DNA from: Thermocrinis minervae
GTDB lineage: Bacteria > Aquificota > Aquificia > Aquificales > Aquificaceae
NCBI RefSeq assembly: GCF_900142435.1
Contig: NZ_LT670846.1
Coordinates: 228,486-292,485, forward strand
DNA length: 64,000 nucleotides
Direction: 5' to 3'
A program made the translations under genes and the position numbers. This document shows, in pieces, positions 63,895 to 64,000 of this stretch. Below the pieces are notes generated by a model. The model ran no database searches, was not told the DNA's origin, and saw nothing but the letters and a program-made list of their open reading frames with translations. Numbering within the stretch: position 1 is the stretch's first letter; each line of letters opens with the position of its first letter.

Positions 63895-64000
63895 TCACCC
63901 TTTCCATCCTTGAACACTTCCTTCTTCCATATGGGTGCCCTCTTTTTTACCTCATCCACCGCGTACCTGCAGGCTTTAAAGGTCTCTTCCCTGTGACCGC
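63876..64000 (-). CDS. moaE: molybdopterin synthase catalytic subunit (C-terminal part)
   Basis: Only about 40 C-terminal residues are in the window; the gene runs off the right edge. Translating the complement gives [29 protein letters not shown], matching the MoaE end (H/R-x-EAF-ACRYAID-LK-x-PIWKKE). MoaE transfers sulfur from MoaD to precursor Z. The stop lies 19 bp inside moaA. Confidence 0.85.
   Translation of the reverse strand, partial: GHREETFKACRYAVDEVKKRAPIWKKEVFKDGKGEWVLGA

Overview
The window reads as a compact chromosomal segment from a thermophilic Aquificales bacterium, most likely family Aquificaceae (Aquifex/Hydrogenobacter/Thermocrinis relatives). This is inferred from several things: a thioredoxin-like [2Fe-2S] ferredoxin closely resembling Aquifex ferredoxin, Aquifex-like flagellin ends, an archaeal-type phosphoglycerate mutase, an archease, Arg codons dominated by AGG/AGA and Ile by ATA, and very tight packing with many ATGA overlaps. 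No stretch over 300 bases lacks a gene. I see no insertion sequence, prophage, CRISPR array or rRNA. Three tRNA genes are present: Asp(GTC), Ser(CGA) and Leu(TAA).

Layout. 1-3.7 kb: apgM (cut by the window edge), apbE, a small gene, an NlpC/P60 hydrolase and thrB. 3.8-7.7 kb: mreBCD, acyP and a LysM/M23 envelope protein. 7.6-18.6 kb: rusA-like resolvase, a DUF4149 membrane protein, dapA, a three-domain acyl-ligase/ACP/acyltransferase fusion, guaB, yceD, two methyltransferases, a HIT hydrolase, a secreted propeller-like protein and leuB. 18.6-22.6 kb: sbcD-sbcC. 22.6-28.4 kb: a minus-strand run from tRNA-Ser to tRNA-Asp holding pgsA-like, a two-component pair, uvrB, a small protein, dapB and archease. 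28.4-31.8 kb: gapA, tRNA-Leu, dcd, DUF2203 and murF. 31.8-37.5 kb: a TolC/MFP/RND tripartite efflux operon. 37.5-43.9 kb: a flagellar-filament run (fliC-flaG-fliD-fliS-fliT-like) continuing into polX and rlmB. 43.9-49.7 kb: a glycosyltransferase/methyltransferase fusion divergent from flagellin, then rpmF-plsX-fabH-epmA-sapC. 49.9-64 kb: ferredoxin, hfq, ADP-ribosylglycohydrolase, a ComM/YifB ATPase, tsaE, hslU with two unknown neighbours, maf, surE, rodA, guaA, a ubiquitin-like sulfur carrier, a DEAD-box helicase, ispG, a Cys-rich unknown, moaA and moaE (cut by the window edge).

How the genes fit together. Much of the region is envelope biology: cell shape (MreBCD, RodA, MurF, NlpC, LysM/M23), phospholipid and fatty-acid supply (PlsX, FabH, the ligase/ACP/LPLAT fusion, PgsA-like), efflux and the flagellum. 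The rest is core metabolism (Lys, Leu, Thr, GMP, Moco, isoprenoid) and DNA repair.

The strongest unusual signals are these. (1) The gapA frame runs into the downstream tRNA-Leu(UAA), and its TAA stop codon is the tRNA anticodon triplet. (2) At least 15 genes have a -10-like hexamer only 6-9 nt before the start codon, which implies leaderless mRNAs, often in divergent promoter gaps of 15-41 bp. (3) A glycosyltransferase-zinc ribbon-methyltransferase fusion lies back to back with flagellin. (4) An acyl-ligase-ACP-acyltransferase fusion is encoded between guaB and dapA.
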